Below, piece by piece: positions 45,501 to 60,400 of a stretch of 64,000 nt of DNA. A model generated the notes under the pieces. That model saw nothing but the letters and a program-made list of their open reading frames with translations. It made no database searches and was not told the origin of the DNA. Each line of letters starts with the position of its first letter. Position 1 is the first letter of the stretch. The stretch is from Syngnathus acus (Eukaryota > Chordata > Actinopteri > Syngnathiformes > Syngnathidae). The stretch is from NCBI RefSeq assembly GCF_901709675.1, contig NC_051096.1, forward strand, positions 3,313,001 to 3,377,000. Direction: 5' to 3'. The position numbers and the translations under genes are program-made.

Positions 45501-48500
45501 CCCATAACTCATGACATGCACTTGTAGCCATTGTAAGAACAAACAGTGTGGGTTTAACAGGCCTCAGTGTCTTTAAGTTAAATCCAAAATAGCGGACTTC
45601 TTCAGACTTTTTGTGGGTCTTACTTATAGTCTCCCAACTTTCATGCTACTAAGTGGAACTGTTTGCAAGAGCTGAATTGTCTACATAATCCAGTTGACCC
45701 TGGGTGGGTGCAATGTGATTTTTTTTTTTTTTTCAACACATCTCTTATAATGGCTGGCATTTGTGCAGGTCTGCATGTAATATCCACCAGGAGACTGTGA
45801 CAGGACCAAACAAGGGGATTAGCATGACCTGCTTTACAACCCAACGTAAACAATGCCTTCTTCTCGTTTCTGTTACCTGACCACCCATCCACTCGTCAAC
45901 TCAATCTGACAATTATCTACCAGGGCTGCATCTAAATTCCTCCGTTTTAATTGATGCAGACACAAAGCTGTTCATTTGTGTCCGTCGCTATTTATTAGTT
46001 TTCTGCAAGAGTTATCATCATTCTGCTAGCTTTATTTAGCTACAAGTGAGGTAAAACATAAGGAATGTCTTTTGTAGGTTATCTATGAAAAAGGCTTGAT
46101 TTTGATGGGACTCTTGCATTTGCAATCTAACTTCCTCTACCAGAAAGAAAATCTGCAAATTTACTACTTCTCTATATGTGAAAGCTTTTACTTTATGATG
46201 TGATTAGACATTGCAACGAGTGCTCTCTAATATGGAACAGAACTCAAGTGTGGGAGCTTGTAGGCCTGCTTGTTTCATAGCTTGCTCTCTCGCTCTCTTT
46301 TTGCCCATGTTTCACAAGCTCTCTCGACCATTGAGTCAAGGCGGGAGTTTACAGGAACAGCGGGCCTTGTCACACGGGCGGAGTGACACAGGAATGTATT
46401 GTATGCGTGTTGGAAAGACAGGACAGCTGGGCCCAAAGTAGTACCCCAAGTTGCCCAAAGCTTGCTTAAGATAACCCTAGCATGTTACAGTAGGTGTTTA
46501 ATAAAAAGCACTACGCGAAATGCTAATTTCTTTGACGATAAAAACGGGGTAATAGTTTGGGGTTATAAAAAACACAGGCGCATTCACGAGCCGCGCAAGG
46601 ATACTGAAGGTTGCCAGCGAGTGCTTCGGCTCGCTGAAAGCACACAGTAAATTGAAGGCTGAGGAGGCAACGAAAACCCGGACTGGATTTTGATTTTAAT
46701 CTGACTTTAAACGACGAGAAAACGCATACAAATGTATCTATAGGAGTCCATGATAGGTAAATGACACGAAAGTTAAACATAATACCCCACCAGCGAATGA
46801 TAATGTCTGTTTTTTAAGGCTTTTGGTACTAAAATATCCATTTTGTGTTTCTGAGGCAGGGAACGAACTGTTGGTGTACTCTGACCTCCAGACTGCAGTT
46901 GTATCATGGAGGAGTACAACTGGTTGTACTGGAGCCCTGCAGGCAGCGTGAAGGTCAGTCTTCATCGACTAGTCATCTTACACTTAAATACATGGACTGT
47001 GACAATGCATATCTATAAATTTACACATTATTTAACATTAAGATGTCCCCCCCCCCGTCCTTGATTTAAAATGCCCTGATTGACTGTAGTGGAAAGTAAC
47101 TTAAGTACAATACAAATAGAGCCTTGAGATTGAGTGACTTGACTGATTGACGTGAACTCTCTTCACGACAGCAGTTACCTAAGGTCATCCAATTAGTGGA
47201 AAAGTCACTCCAGCTATCTGCAGGAAAACAAGGAAATATTTATTTGGAAAATGAGATGTTGAATTTGAAGGCCACACAGTTTTATTTCCAGCGAGTAATT
47301 CCACAAAAATGAATTCCAATACACGTCGGCTCGAAAATACCAATTCTCGACCCTGACGATCACATCAGTTTGACACAAAGTGCTGCCACAAGGATTGGTG
47401 GTGAGGGGGTATCGGGCTGGCTAGATTCACCCCCTCCCTTGAAAGCCCAGCTGTCAGTGGTTACATAATAGCGGAGCCTTGTTGCGCTCGCCAGACGGCT
47501 TTGTGTTCCTGTCACTGGATGCGATTGTGGGCCCAGATTAAGCGGCGGGTGAGAAGACGCAGTTAAGGGCTTCCTACCTGATCTCCAGCAGAGAGAGTCA
47601 GAACAAACTGAATCAGAGGTCTGCGCCGAGCTTTAATGCGGCCCGGCAAGTCGGCGTATTGTTGCCTCCTTTGTGCTTTGATGTGCACTGCTGCTCGCTG
47701 GTGTTTTATGTAGTGGCCCAAAGAAGACCTCCAAGGGGGACCAGCAAGTGAGCATCCAGGATTAAATGTGGTTTTGGACACACTTTCAGCTCACATTTTC
47801 TACCACTTAACCCTGTTTAGGTCTTTGGTAAAACCTGGTTCACGCCAGATGATTTTGGCCTGATGCAAAATTAAGTATCGGTGCTTGGTATCGGAGGTCT
47901 CCACGAGTTCCCGAACCCACAAATAAGGCCAGCTATCCATCTCTAGACCAAACAATCCTCTCCCACCCCCAGTCAATGAGTTGCCATGCTTATTCATCAG
48001 GATTTTACTCGTCCCTGATACTGAGACCATAGTGTGGATGCTATGCGGGTATGCGTGGGAGTTGGAGGTTGGGTGGGGCAAGTGGTGGTGGAACCATTTA
48101 TTGAAGAGGGATCTGATTTCCCCAGGGCTTGTTCTGATAATTCAGTGTATTATAGCCCTGTTTACTCAAAAAAATAAGGGTGGGGGGGTAGTTCAACAGG
48201 GTTCCCGCTGGCGCTCCCCCCTAAGAGCCAGTTCCATCGGGGTTCCTCCTCCATCCTGTGATCCATACCAGCTTTTCTGTCTCTCTTGCTCTCGCCGCTT
48301 ATAACTGAGAGCCAAGCCTTACATTAAATCTGTGTTTCTGCATAACCAACGTTGTATGCCCCCCCACCACCACCTCTCCCCATCCTTGTCCCCTTCTCCA
48401 GTCTGCCGGGCCCTCTTCCGCCGTGCTCTCTGCAGCTAGTCCCTCACTATCAGCCCAATTTTTCCAGCGTGACAACAAATAAATGCTGCATGTAGAGGGA

Positions 48501-51500
48501 TACTGTATGCTTTTTAAAAAAGGCTTGTTATGCAAAGCGCCCTCTCCAAGCTACAGGTGCCTTTAGTTAGTTTCAGTCAAATATAAAGCCTCTTTTTTAC
48601 AGTCTTTAAAAATAATTGAGTAAAATGCTATTCCTGCCTCCCCTCCTCCCTTTTGCCATTTCCTCGTAGCCTTAATTTGTCACCGTCTCAGTGAGGATTG
48701 TGTTTTGTCTCACGAGGGATAATCCTCTCGAAAGCAACGTTATAGTAAAACAAACAAACAAAAAAACATTCATTGGAGCTTTAGAAAATAAGCGGGAGGC
48801 ATCTGGAATTGTTTTCCTTTCGTTTACGAGCTGCTGTTTTGGTTAGCAATAGTGTTTCCATCAATTATATAAACTGAGGTAAAACCTGACTCCGATGAGA
48901 CACGACCATACTTGTTGTTCCTCCAGGGTGGTTGCGAAGAGCAGGTGGAGGGCCGGCGGGGCGGGGTCTCTGCCCGTGGTTTAAATTGCAAAAAAACAAA
49001 CTTATTATCAAGACTCCAAGGGGGAGCCCGTTGATAGAGGCCTGCAAGGAGGCCCGCCCTTAATTACCGGCCTGGAGGCTTTTGAGGGGACAACGTGATG
49101 ATAGGGCTGTAAAGGTGGAGCTGGGGGTCAGATTTCAAGATGTAGGCCGCTAGCGTTTCACGCTAGCCGCTACTTAAGAGTTGTAACATTAGCTTGTGGC
49201 TAGTGTTTTGGCAGTGCGTCACCTTTTTCCAAGCCGTTATCATGATGAGATTAAGCGGCAACATGGACCGCAGAGTCAAAAGGAAGATGTGCCTACATGA
49301 GTTTCCAGTTTTCTCCATCTGTTGCCGGAGGAGCCGATCAAAACACAAGCGCTCCCTCTGAATATGAAACGCGCCTTTGGACCATTTTAGGATTTGGATC
49401 AAGCGACGAGGAGGGTATATTTGAACCTGCCGGGCAGGGCCGCTGCCAAATGGGGCATTTTTATGAAAGGCTGGCGCGGGCCTTGACGAAGCGACGGTTG
49501 GCAGTGACCATGCGGCAGCACCAAAGCCAGCTTTTCGGTTGGCGCTTATCTCAGTAGTAGTCAGAGTTGAAACTTAGCATTCATTCGCAAACAGCTCTCA
49601 GGTCTGAGAGGTGCCAAATGTTGTCAACATGCTCACTTGGAATTAGCAAGGTAAGCTATGTCAAAGCAACCCTGACAATTCTCAGGCAGCGGCGACCAGT
49701 TTTCGTGGCTGAAAGAGACCATTCCTTGCGTTACCTTACATCCTCCCTGTGCAAAAAAAAAAAAAAAAAAAAAAAGAGCAAGCGTCCTTGCAGAGTGGAC
49801 TGCGCCTCGCTCTGGAGAGCTCTTAACCTCGCCTCGCATGCCTCCATTCATATGCACGCCGCTTCCTTTTTCTTTGCCTTTCTTCAAAATGAAAATAAGA
49901 AACCACAGGAATCAAAAGACCTGAGAGCCAATTCACACAAACCAATAAAATAAAAAAAAACAGATGTAACCTGTATGTGTGCTATCGGTTTTTATTTGAA
50001 AGCTTGTCTTCTTAGCACACCGAGGTCCTGACATGACAACATTGCGAGGACTTCATCAATTTGGAGGACGCAGGTAAGACGCAGCCTTAAAAAAGATTTT
50101 TTCATTCCACAAACAGTTTTGTTTTGTTTTCAACATCCCCTGCTACAATGTGTGTTTTATTTTTTTTAGATGAGTGCAAAGGAACAGCGCCAACAAGTGC
50201 AACAGCGGTCAGGATTGTTCTGGTTCACTTTTATCATATTTTTGTTAGCTGCAATTTTAAACGTCATTCGACACACACGCACACACACGCACAGTGTCTT
50301 GCAAAGAGTCGATTGGCCATTGCACTTTGCTAAGTGGCATTTCCTTCCTCTACACACTCCAGACGACGTTTTGAACGGCTGCATGGCAACCATCTGGACA
50401 GGATCCAACTGGTGTGTTTTGGTGTGTGTGTTTGGGGGCAGGTCAAGCTTGGTTTAAGATTCCCGCTGATGTTTGAGGTGAGGGTGATGGCGGAGCCTTA
50501 GTGGCCATCAATTGTGAAATTGTGTACGCTAGTGTCAGAGTGTGTGTGTTTGAATTCAACCACATTCTTTTTAGGAAATTCCGCAGCCCATTATTGGGTT
50601 GTCCTGGAGATTGAAATACTTTCTCCCCGCCTCCCAAAGTTTGAATCCCAAAGAAAGCCAATTAATACATTCGGAGTCTTCAGTGATGACTTGTCACTTA
50701 AACATTTTTAAATGTTCTAAATGTCCAGTGAAGGTCAGTAAACATTAGATTTTTTTTTCCCCAATCAGATTTCAGCCTCTAATCTGCTCACAGTCTTCAG
50801 AATCTTTGGTAGGGCTGTTTTATTTATATAATATTTCATATTCACCCTCACAGGGACCAGAGCGTTGGCCTTGATGACATCAGCAATTATCTATCCTCTG
50901 ATTGGTCGATCAGACCAAATCTGTACAACCAACTTTGACTTGCATAACAGCGATCTAGTAACATTTCTCGTGAGTATAATTTATTATATAATTTTTTTTT
51001 TGCTATGTTATGAATTTCTTACATGCAGTTATATTGCATTTTTGTCTACAAGTTTTTGTAATTGCCCAGTAATAGTGACGGCACTAAAAGTCCTCGCTGA
51101 AGGAAGCATGTAGCAAATGCTCCGTCCGCAACTGGCCGCCTCAAAGGCCATCGACAGCCCACGGGCCGCAGATTGCCCACCTATGTTAAATGATTACAAG
51201 AGGAAGGGGCGCTTGGATGAGGCCCAAGCGGCTGCCTTGGTGACGGCCGCGGGTGATGCATCACACTCACCGAGGGTGGCTTGCTGGCGACTGAGTAAAC
51301 ACTCTTAAATCATCCGCTATCCCCCCACCACTGTCACCTCTGCCACTCCCACAACACACACACATACATTGCCACCAGTGGCGTTGGGCCAAGTTCTTAC
51401 CAAAATGTAACATTTCAAATACAGCATCCCTAGGCATTTAAATGACATTAATCGGGTCTGGGATTTGTTGGCCAGCCAAAACATCAGATTACAAATCTTA

Positions 51501-54433
51501 ATAGGCCTACTTTACATTTCCCAGCCAATGAGGTGCAGTCAAGCCAATTAAGAAACCCAAGCCACATCAAAGTCACGTTACGGTTTGTGATGGCTATAAC
51601 TAAATAATATCATTAAAGTATAAAGACGTACGAATATGATGACGTGGGCCGTAAAACTGAAACAGCGTACGTACATAGAATCGCTTTCCTTTCGTTAGCA
51701 TTCCAGGTCATATCAGTTTGAAGAATCATCACGTCTATTAATTGTGTGTGTGTGTGTGTGTGGGGGGGCTTGTCCAGACTTGGCAGAACGAGAACAGCAT
51801 GGAAACTGAGAACTAGATTCAGAACAAGGACATAGAGAGCACATTGCAGAGATGAGCCAACGTGAACATGACGAGTCAATGCGCCCCCATAATAATAAAC
51901 AGCAAGTTTATGCTAAAAGAAAACACTCCGGCTCTCTCCCCCTCCCTCCCCCTCCCTCCCTCATAGCCTTGTCTCTTCTGATAAAACGCACACACACTCC
52001 TCCCCTAGCCTATATACAGCAGCAGAATTGAACCCCCCCTCCCTTTGCACCCTGCACACTCTCCTTTATTAAACCCCTTGCAAAATTTGCCTTTTCGTCC
52101 CTGAAACACACACAAATGTTTGTGTGCAAACTAGCAAATGTTGATTTCACTGGAGGAGTGAGCTGTGAGAGCCGAGCGCTCTGCATTGTGGAGAGAAAAA
52201 GGGCTGAAGCAGAGCCTGCTCGCCTTGCCTTGCTTGCTTCCCATCCCCCACGTTCACATAGCAAAGTTCTGCTTGCTTTTGCAAGCGCTGCTGCTGCTGC
52301 TGCTGCGTTCAATGGAGCCACCCGTGGCTCGGAAACGCAATTTGTCCCAGAATTAAGGTTTCATCTTGAAATAATTGTCACCTAATTTCATAATATTAGG
52401 TCAGTGTGTCCAGAAGCACTTTATGCAAAGTAATTTATGAAAGAAAGAGAGCAGAATATGCCCAGCAGAGTCTGTCAATAAAAGTGTGTGTGTGTTTTCT
52501 GATACCTAAATTCATCAACATGTAGTATCATCAAAAATTCTTGTCCCATCTGCTTTATCATGACTAATATTTGACACATCTCCCCAAATCATCAATTTGT
52601 AGTCTCAATAAGACTCGTCTTTTACTGAGTATCAAAGCTTCCGACGATCCTCGAAGGCAACACCTCGACTGCTGCTACTGCTGCCATGAGAGCGGGGAGG
52701 CAGGCAGGGAGCACGAAGAAGAACAAGGAGGAGGGGTGGAGAGAAAGAGTAGAAGAAGAAAACGAAGAAGTAGGACTGGGGGGGTGTCCTTGTCAATTAT
52801 GTCCCGACTAAAGTGCTCTGCTTCCAAATTTCCATAGAAATTCACTTTACACCCCCCCACTGGCAACATGTGAATTTCAAAGGCCTTCCACGACGCTCAC
52901 TTTTCTTACAAACTATCTTCACTTTCTCTTGTGTGTGTCTGCCCCCCCCCCCATCACTCTCTTCCTCACACACACACACACACTGCTTTTAATTTCATGC
53001 TTCCCTCTGCTTTTCTCCTCCGTTACTGCACACGCATGAAATGACATGCATCTTTGCTAATGGTCATGTGGCTATTTGCACTAGAATAGAATAAGCAATG
53101 CAGAACCAATGGAAAGCGGTTTATCAGCTCCAAACTGCATGTATAGAATATGCAAAAATAGAAAGGGCCCTCAAATTAAATTATCATAGTGTGGTCATTT
53201 GGAAAAGCTTGCATCCGGATGGACATCCAGGATACCAATACAAAAAATCATTTCAGGGGCAATGTTGAGGGCCACAAAAAAACGGAAATACAATAATAAA
53301 ATAGAAACACATCAACACACGCACTGTCACTTTGTGAAAAGGACTGCAGACACTAAGTCTGTAGCTCCGAGCATTAACACGCAGAAAAGTGGCTATTAAA
53401 TGAGCCTATTGTATATATTTGAAAAGAAGCATCACGCTATTTTAGCTTTCTTTGGGTCTAAAGGAGGGAAATTCATGTAGTTTATTTTGCAGTCAATTGA
53501 TTTGCATAGGTGAATGGAGCTCGAAGCTAACGTACTGGGATTTTTATGGCCGGCGACGTGTTTATGTGCAACTTCGGTTCAAAGGCATTAGAGCAGAAAT
53601 AATGGCTCTTCTTGGGGTGTAAACAATGTAAATCCCAACCACACATTAGTAGGAAATGATCCAATTTCACATAATTGGTACCAAAATTATGTTTTATTTA
53701 CTACAAATACTTGATCTGTTTAAAAAAAAAACAAAAAAACTCCCAGGGTGTCAAGAAACGCCCCTGGTATGTACTTCTGACTGTTGGGTTCAATCCACCA
53801 CTCTAATTTGGGATCTGAATCAAAAATTGAAATATGAAAGGTCAGGAAATGTTCGAAAATAGGAGGAACGAACGATCCAGTGATTGGGAAAGAGTGGCCT
53901 AAATGTAAACAATGTTTGTCCTGCTCCCGCAGTCCGGATCCAGTGTTGTTTTCATGGCGTTTGGATCCGCTTCCGGGTTTTACGTCTCTCCTCGCCCCTC
54001 ACTAAGATGGCTGTGTCTCGCGGAGCCTCGTGCTGGTTCGCTCGATTTCTCGCTCGCGCTCTACTTGTGCGATAGAATCCCCTTTCGTTTTTTCTTTTTT
54101 TAATACACTAACGCGCTGCAAACTCGCTTGCACTCCCCCAGTTTAGCCGTCTCCGTATTTTTCGCGTGTTCTCCTTCGCCCAAACTTTCCCCCCCGTCCT
54201 TGTTTTTTTTTTTCCCCCCCTCAAGTTGAAACGGAGTCGCGGTGGATTTACCGGATACCGGTCCGGACGCAGGGCAAAACCGGGGGAGGGGGGGATGAAC
54301 CGGGAGGACGGGTACGTTGTGTTCAACGCAGTTATATTCAATGACTATTCGGCGTTTAATCGCGAGTGAGTGGCCTTGCTGAGAGAAAAGGGGCGCCGTA
54401 GAAGGAGTGGGGAGGCGAGAGAGGGGGGATATC
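42521..54433. other. 12-kb non-coding interval between stk3 and arid1a
   Basis: No gene recognised on either strand. The first 1.4 kb is probably the stk3 3' UTR. It holds a dispersed-repeat copy near 45100-45185, a poly-A run at 49757-49776, a (GT)n tract at about 51742-51761, CT-rich simple sequence near 51930-51960, and CTG repeats at 52284-52303. Several stretches of balanced composition without repeats (47500-47720, 48900-49130, 51110-51290, 53040-53170) could be regulatory. From about 53930 it becomes CpG-rich and is likely the arid1a promoter and 5' UTR. Confidence 0.55.
45159..45182 (-). repeat. Dispersed repeat core, inverted relative to 23641-23664
   Basis: The reverse complement matches 23641-23664 in laptm4b intron 1 at 23 of 24 bases (core caagtgtgcacaccctctt). 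The flanks are diverged. It is probably part of an interspersed repeat family I cannot name. Confidence 0.45.
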
Positions 54434-57400
54434 ATGGCCGCTCAGGTCGCCAGCGTCGCCTCTCTCAACGCAAGCCCGCCGTCCGAACTCAAAAAGCCAG
54501 ATCGGGACTCTCAAGAGGAGTCGGCGCCGGGGGAGAAGCAGCCGCAGCAGCATGAGAACAAGGAAGCGGGGCCCGACGGCGGCTCTCCCGGCCGAAAGGA
54601 ACTGCAGGACGGCAGCGACGCTGCTGGGGGAGGAGGGGATCCTGACATGAAGAACGGCAACGGGAATTTGCCCAGGGTAAATAATAATAGCAGTAATCAG
54701 AACGATTCCGGCGGGCCCGAAGGGAATAACCATCCCGGCGTGGGACACCACCACACGGGCCCCTTCCCACCACCTCCTTACGGCTACAACCAGCACTACA
54801 GCCGGGCCCCTTTTCATCAACATGGCGGACAACAAAGCCCTGGCATGGCAGCTGCGTCGGGGCCGGGCATGATGGACCCTTACCCCGCCAATTCCCACGA
54901 ACATGGCTACCCCAACCACTATAACAACTACAGCCCCTTCCAGAGCAGGACTTCATATCAGGGTCAGGGCTACGGGGCCATGAGTTCCCCGCGGAACAAC
55001 CAGCCCCCGGCGGCTGGGGGGCAGCCAGGCAAGCAGCAGCCAGCAGCGGCGGGAGGAGGAATGGCTGCTACCTCCTACAACAACCAGAGGTATAATATGG
55101 GAAGCCAGCAGCCCACGTCGACGCCGACTTTGAACCAGCTGCTGACGTCCCCCAGCTTGGCCAGGAGCTACCCCAACTACCCGCAAGGAGACTACAACAA
55201 CCAGGAAGGGGGCACCAAGGCGGCGGCGGGGGAGATGGCGAGTGGATACGGCGGGGTCCATCCGGGTTGGCAACAAAGAGCCCACCACCCGTCTCCCATG
55301 AGCCCGGGCAACACCGCACAACCCCCCAGTAGGAACCAGGTAAGTCCCCGCACTCGCAAACCTACCACGCTAAGCTTACCAGCCATTGTCTATGGAGCAA
55401 GAGCTCTAAAATGGCTGCCTCTCTCTTTTCACACACCGCCACCCCCTGCAACAGTGTTTCGGAGCGAGCAACGACTCGTGTTTTTCGTGTAAAAGCAACT
55501 TTTTGAGGCGAGGAGGTGAGAGAGGGGGGTGACGAGTTTGGCCAAGTACGGCGAGGAGTTTGGCAGGAGAAAGTGTGCGTTTAAAGAGCAAGGGGGTGAT
55601 GTTGCCGTTTTCTTCCTTGTTTTCCTCCAACCTCCATTTAGCGATTCGACTGCGAATAGCCGAGCCTTGCCTTCCGTCTCGCTTGCCAAACGATCAAAAG
55701 TATCTTATGTGCTTCGTGAAACTTGTCATCGTTTAAACAGGGCGCAAATGACAGCCGCGGACTTGGGAAAATTGCATTTGCATATTCATTAAGCAAGAAG
55801 CTACGTCCTGCAAGTTGCTGCATGATGGAAGTGTGTGTGTGCGCGCGCGCGCGTGTGTTTTTTGAAAATGACCACCAATTAAGCGTCCACTCGGATTCAA
55901 AACGCGTGATTACGTCCTTTTTATGAGTGTTACCCGGGTTTGTCTTTTTTTACACCCTCCCTTTCCCCGCTTCCGCGTTGTCACTCCGGCTGCCTGCACT
56001 CGGGCTCGGCGCAGATTGCCTTTTGCTTTGGGATTTGAATTATGGAGGTAAAAATCGTGCTGTCAGAGCCACAAGACAGTTGGTCTTAGGTTGACATGCG
56101 AGCCGAGATCTGATTGGCTGGCCGTCCCTCCGCTCTCGGCCATTTATAATTGAATCTAATGGAAAAAAAAAAAAGGGCTGCAGCCTCACTACCGCCACTT
56201 TAGCCTCTTACACACTGCTCCACCAAACAAAATAGTCCTGCCTTTCGCCCCCTTTTTATGCCTTTGTTAGGAATTATCAGCAAGTGCGTGGTTTTAAAAT
56301 GTACCTATGAGCTATCTAATCATGTTAACATGGTTGTGGTCATACAACGACAATATTTGTTCAGTATTTTTTTTGTTTGCAATTTTCAGGTGTAAACAGG
56401 AAATAGGTGGCTAGCTTTGAAGCTGTTATTTACATTTGCTGTTAATGTTAATTAAGCTGGTTTTAATTGGATTTCCTTATTCGTTATCCTATGATTAAAT
56501 TATCTGTAATTTATCAAGGCTGTCCAACAAAATGACGTTTTTGTTTGTGGTAAATTGTACAAGAAAATTCATGTTATGAGAAGATGTTGCACCGGCTACA
56601 TTTGTTTACAAACAGGAAAGGTGTCAGCCAAGTGTCACAGCATTCCCTCCCTCGCCAAGGTTTACAATGGCCTCATTTACTTTCTCCGCGCATTACCATG
56701 CAAGCAGCGCTCACCCTTGCGCCTCCCTCGAGTAATACCGGTAACATTTGGTGTTTGTTTACATTCTGGTTATGTCATTTGCACCGACAGGAGTGATGAC
56801 AGACAGGACAGCGTTGCCTCTTTAGTGGTACATTTCTGTACATTAGCCGCAATAATCAAGTATTGCGTAAGATGGCACTTGAAGGGTCAAATGTTTTTTC
56901 CGATATTATGCTATTATTTATGAAAAACAACCGGATGCTTGTTTGTAGATCTCCCGACTTTTCTTTTTTGAAGCTTTTTTTTTTTCTTCCCTTGTCGCAG
57001 CACCAAAATGCATTTGTCTGTTTTGCCGCCCCGAAGCTTTAACCTGAGCACAAGCGGCCGTACACATGAAGTCCAGCATCGACGTAGGCGAAAGAAAACA
57101 ATGCGCAAGCATCGCCGATTTTGAACTCTGTATGCAAACGAGTTCTCTCAAGTAAATCTTACGTGTTGGAAACAGAGAAGATGTCTGAAGGTCTCCCAAG
57201 TGCTAATGGACTTTTTTTTTGCGGAACGTTGCAGTCGAAAGCGCTGTCAACAGGCAAAAGAGACAAAATAGCTGTTTTTAAATTGTACAAGACTCGACCG
57301 AGACTGGTGATTGCACAAGTCTGCGACATTGGCGAAGGTCACAGTTGCGACAGTAAAACTTTAACTGTAGGATAATATGGAAGGAGGCGATGGGCATACT

Positions 57401-60400
57401 AATTAATTGTCGATAAATAGTGTCTTTTAAGTAACTTGAGTTGAAGTTTGACGGCGGCGGGCTTGTTTTGGCGTCGTTACCCGCCCAGCGCTGTGACGCC
57501 CAAGTTTGAATTAAAACCTCGAGTATAAACTCGGGTTGAAATCCACGCACCAAAGAAATGGCGTTATTTATTGACTTGCCTGCCGCTAATGGATGCGCAC
57601 GCTTCTCCGCCGCCGTCTAAAAGGGAGCCCAGCCCGCCTTCCCCCAACCGCTGCAAATCGCAAAGTAGCTTACAAATCAAACGCTCGTGTAATGAAGGTG
57701 GACGATATTTATCGGCGCCGTAGCATTCGGAACAGCAACGCCGTTTACCAGAGGCGTAGGCATTTGCTTCACAAATGCTCTTTATATGTAAGATGGCGTA
57801 ATTTCACTCGCAGAGGCAGCACTTCATCACCAAGATATTGCCGTGTCTTAATTTTGACCCTCCCTAAAAAAAAAAATTCTATCTCTTGTCAAAACTGCTA
57901 CAATTTCCCATTGTGTCCAAAAGGGGAACGTGCTCCCTTTCAGGAGGAAGTTCACTCTTGCGCTCTTGAGCCGCGCACTGCTGATTAATGATTCTCCACA
58001 GGCCACATGGACAGCATGCTGCCTTCCGGCACTTTGTGTGTAATTTTGTGTGTGCGTGCGTATGAGACGTGAGGGTGTGTGCGTATGCTGTGAGAAACGG
58101 TGTCAGCGATACCCGGGGGGGGGAGGGGTTTGTTTTGTGAATGATCTTCGTCTGCCCCCTGACAGCTGTGTGTATATGTGTGTGTTTGTGTTACGCTGCA
58201 CTTATTTGGCGGCGCTTTGTAAGCGCGTGCGTTCGTGTGCGTGTCTGCTGTCGTTGCCGCCTCGGGAAACTCTCTGACCCGCTCGTGCTCCTCGCATCAC
58301 CAGCCGTTCATCTTCCTTAAGTGACGCCTCCTCGCTTCCACGCCACTGTAACCCCTCAAGACAGCGAAGCCTCCGAGGCGCCATGGCGACGACGTAGCGA
58401 GATCATTGCCACGGACGAGGCCTAAACGGAGCCTTCATTCCCTTTGACATTTGCCTCCTTAAAGGCTCCAGATTAGCATAATAATATCCTTCTTGTGCTC
58501 GAGGGGCGAGCTGATCGACTTTTTGACGTATGCTGCCAAGGCGTTCCGGATTTGAAGTAGTTAACCTTTAAAAATGGAAACCGCTGTTGCTAACGGAAGG
58601 TAGGGAATGACGCTTCCGGCAAGAATATATGATAAAAAAAAAATATATATTTATATAATATTAAAATATATATTTACTGTATTTGCTCATACCGAGCATG
58701 CCCCCCGCTGCAAGCTAGCACCAGGCCATCCTTCGCTTCTCATCCGAGTCGTCGTGCGGTCAGGTCGAGCTCCCAAGGTTGATGCGTCTGGACGCCAGAC
58801 TAATGACTTAATTGCAAACGTGGCCTCTCTGCTTGTTTTTGGCGGTCGCCCGTTTACACTAACTGTCATTTATGGGCCCGTCCTGGTCGCTTTGGGCGTC
58901 ACTAACGGTTAAGCTTCTCCTAAAACGTTATTTTTAACCTCAAATACGCAGTGTCACAAATGTTACTGGTTCGGTGAGTGATTTTGCGACAATTTTATTT
59001 TGAATAACTATGGATTGTGTTTTGAATTGTTTCAAATCGAGTTGAGGTAACACTTTTTTTTTCTATGGTATTGTTTTATTTTGGTGTGAAAATGGATTCA
59101 TGTTTAGAGAAGGGTATTTCTGGACAGGTTACTGAATTTTTCAGTGAACGATACATAAATTATGATGACTAAATTGTGACATTTGCAGCCTGGCTGATTA
59201 TCTCTCCTGAGATCCATTCCGTTCTTTGGTTCTGAGAAGATGTCATTGATCGTTATCCTGTTTTTGAAGGTAGTCATTTCGGGTAGACTGACATCACCAG
59301 AGGTCATAGGTCATTTCTCTGGTAAAGTCCGTATGTTGTTGTTGTCTGCGCAAATAAGCCACTTCTCAGTCTCAAGTTTCATCAAGTCGAGAAAGTGTCC
59401 CGGCAGCGGAAGCAAGCGTGCGCTTCTGTCAACCGTGACTGTGGATAACATCAACGGTGTGACGTAAGCCGGCGAGACCGCCGTGCACACACACACACGT
59501 CCACGTGGTTTGCCCTTTTGGAAACAACAATTGGAGCCATAAAATTGACTCCTGCCGTCTCGGGATCGGATATCCTGTCGCCTCTTTTGTGCGACATGCG
59601 ATGCGCGCGAGGGCCGGCCTTTCGGCGGCGTGTGTTTGGGCTGCCGCCTTGCGTGCTGAGGGGCTTTAACGGCGAACAATGGTGTGTGCGCCGTGGCGGA
59701 TTAAATTAGCGGCAGTTGTTTATCGGCCCCCCCCTCCTTTGCCGTTCCGGCCCATCTGCTCCTCCCTCCCTCTATAGCCCTTTACAACCCCCCCCCTTCA
59801 CCACATCACACACACTTTTGAATAGTTGCAATCTCCACCAGCAAGCCTGTCGTGACACACTACATCAGCCCAACCTCTTCTGCCAAGAGTAATCGGGCTC
59901 TCCTCTATGCAGATTAGCCATGTGCTAATTGTGGTTATTTATTTATTTGCTTATGGGAGTCAAAAAGGGAGGGGGAGGAGTTACCTCGCCAATTGGATGA
60001 CATTGACTGAGCAACAAATAAGGAAACGATTTTGGCAGCCTTTGTTGCCATTCAGTGTTCATGCCTAATATTTCTTCGAGTGGCCTCGAAGCTGAGGTGG
60101 CTAGGACGACGACGCTATCGCTTTATTATTCAACGACCAGTCGGAGAAACGAGTGGCGGTTCAGTGTCAGCGATGACTCTCGGGGAGCTGGAAACGCCGA
60201 TTATAGTTGAGCTGTACTTTCCAGCTCTCTCTTTGTGCTGAGCTGTCAAGCTTCTTAAAGGCAAGCGGCCATCCCAATTCCACGGTGATGCATCGGGATC
60301 CGCCGCTCAGCTTCAGCCCAAGCTGTTGTCCGTTGAGGCCCAGTGTCACATCGCGTGTGGGGGGGTGATTTGTGTTCTTCCTTGCCAACTGAAGTTAAAA

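Noticed and set aside
54356-54956. Minus-strand frames of 155-187 residues over arid1a exon 1
   Set aside because: Antisense shadows of a GC-rich coding exon.
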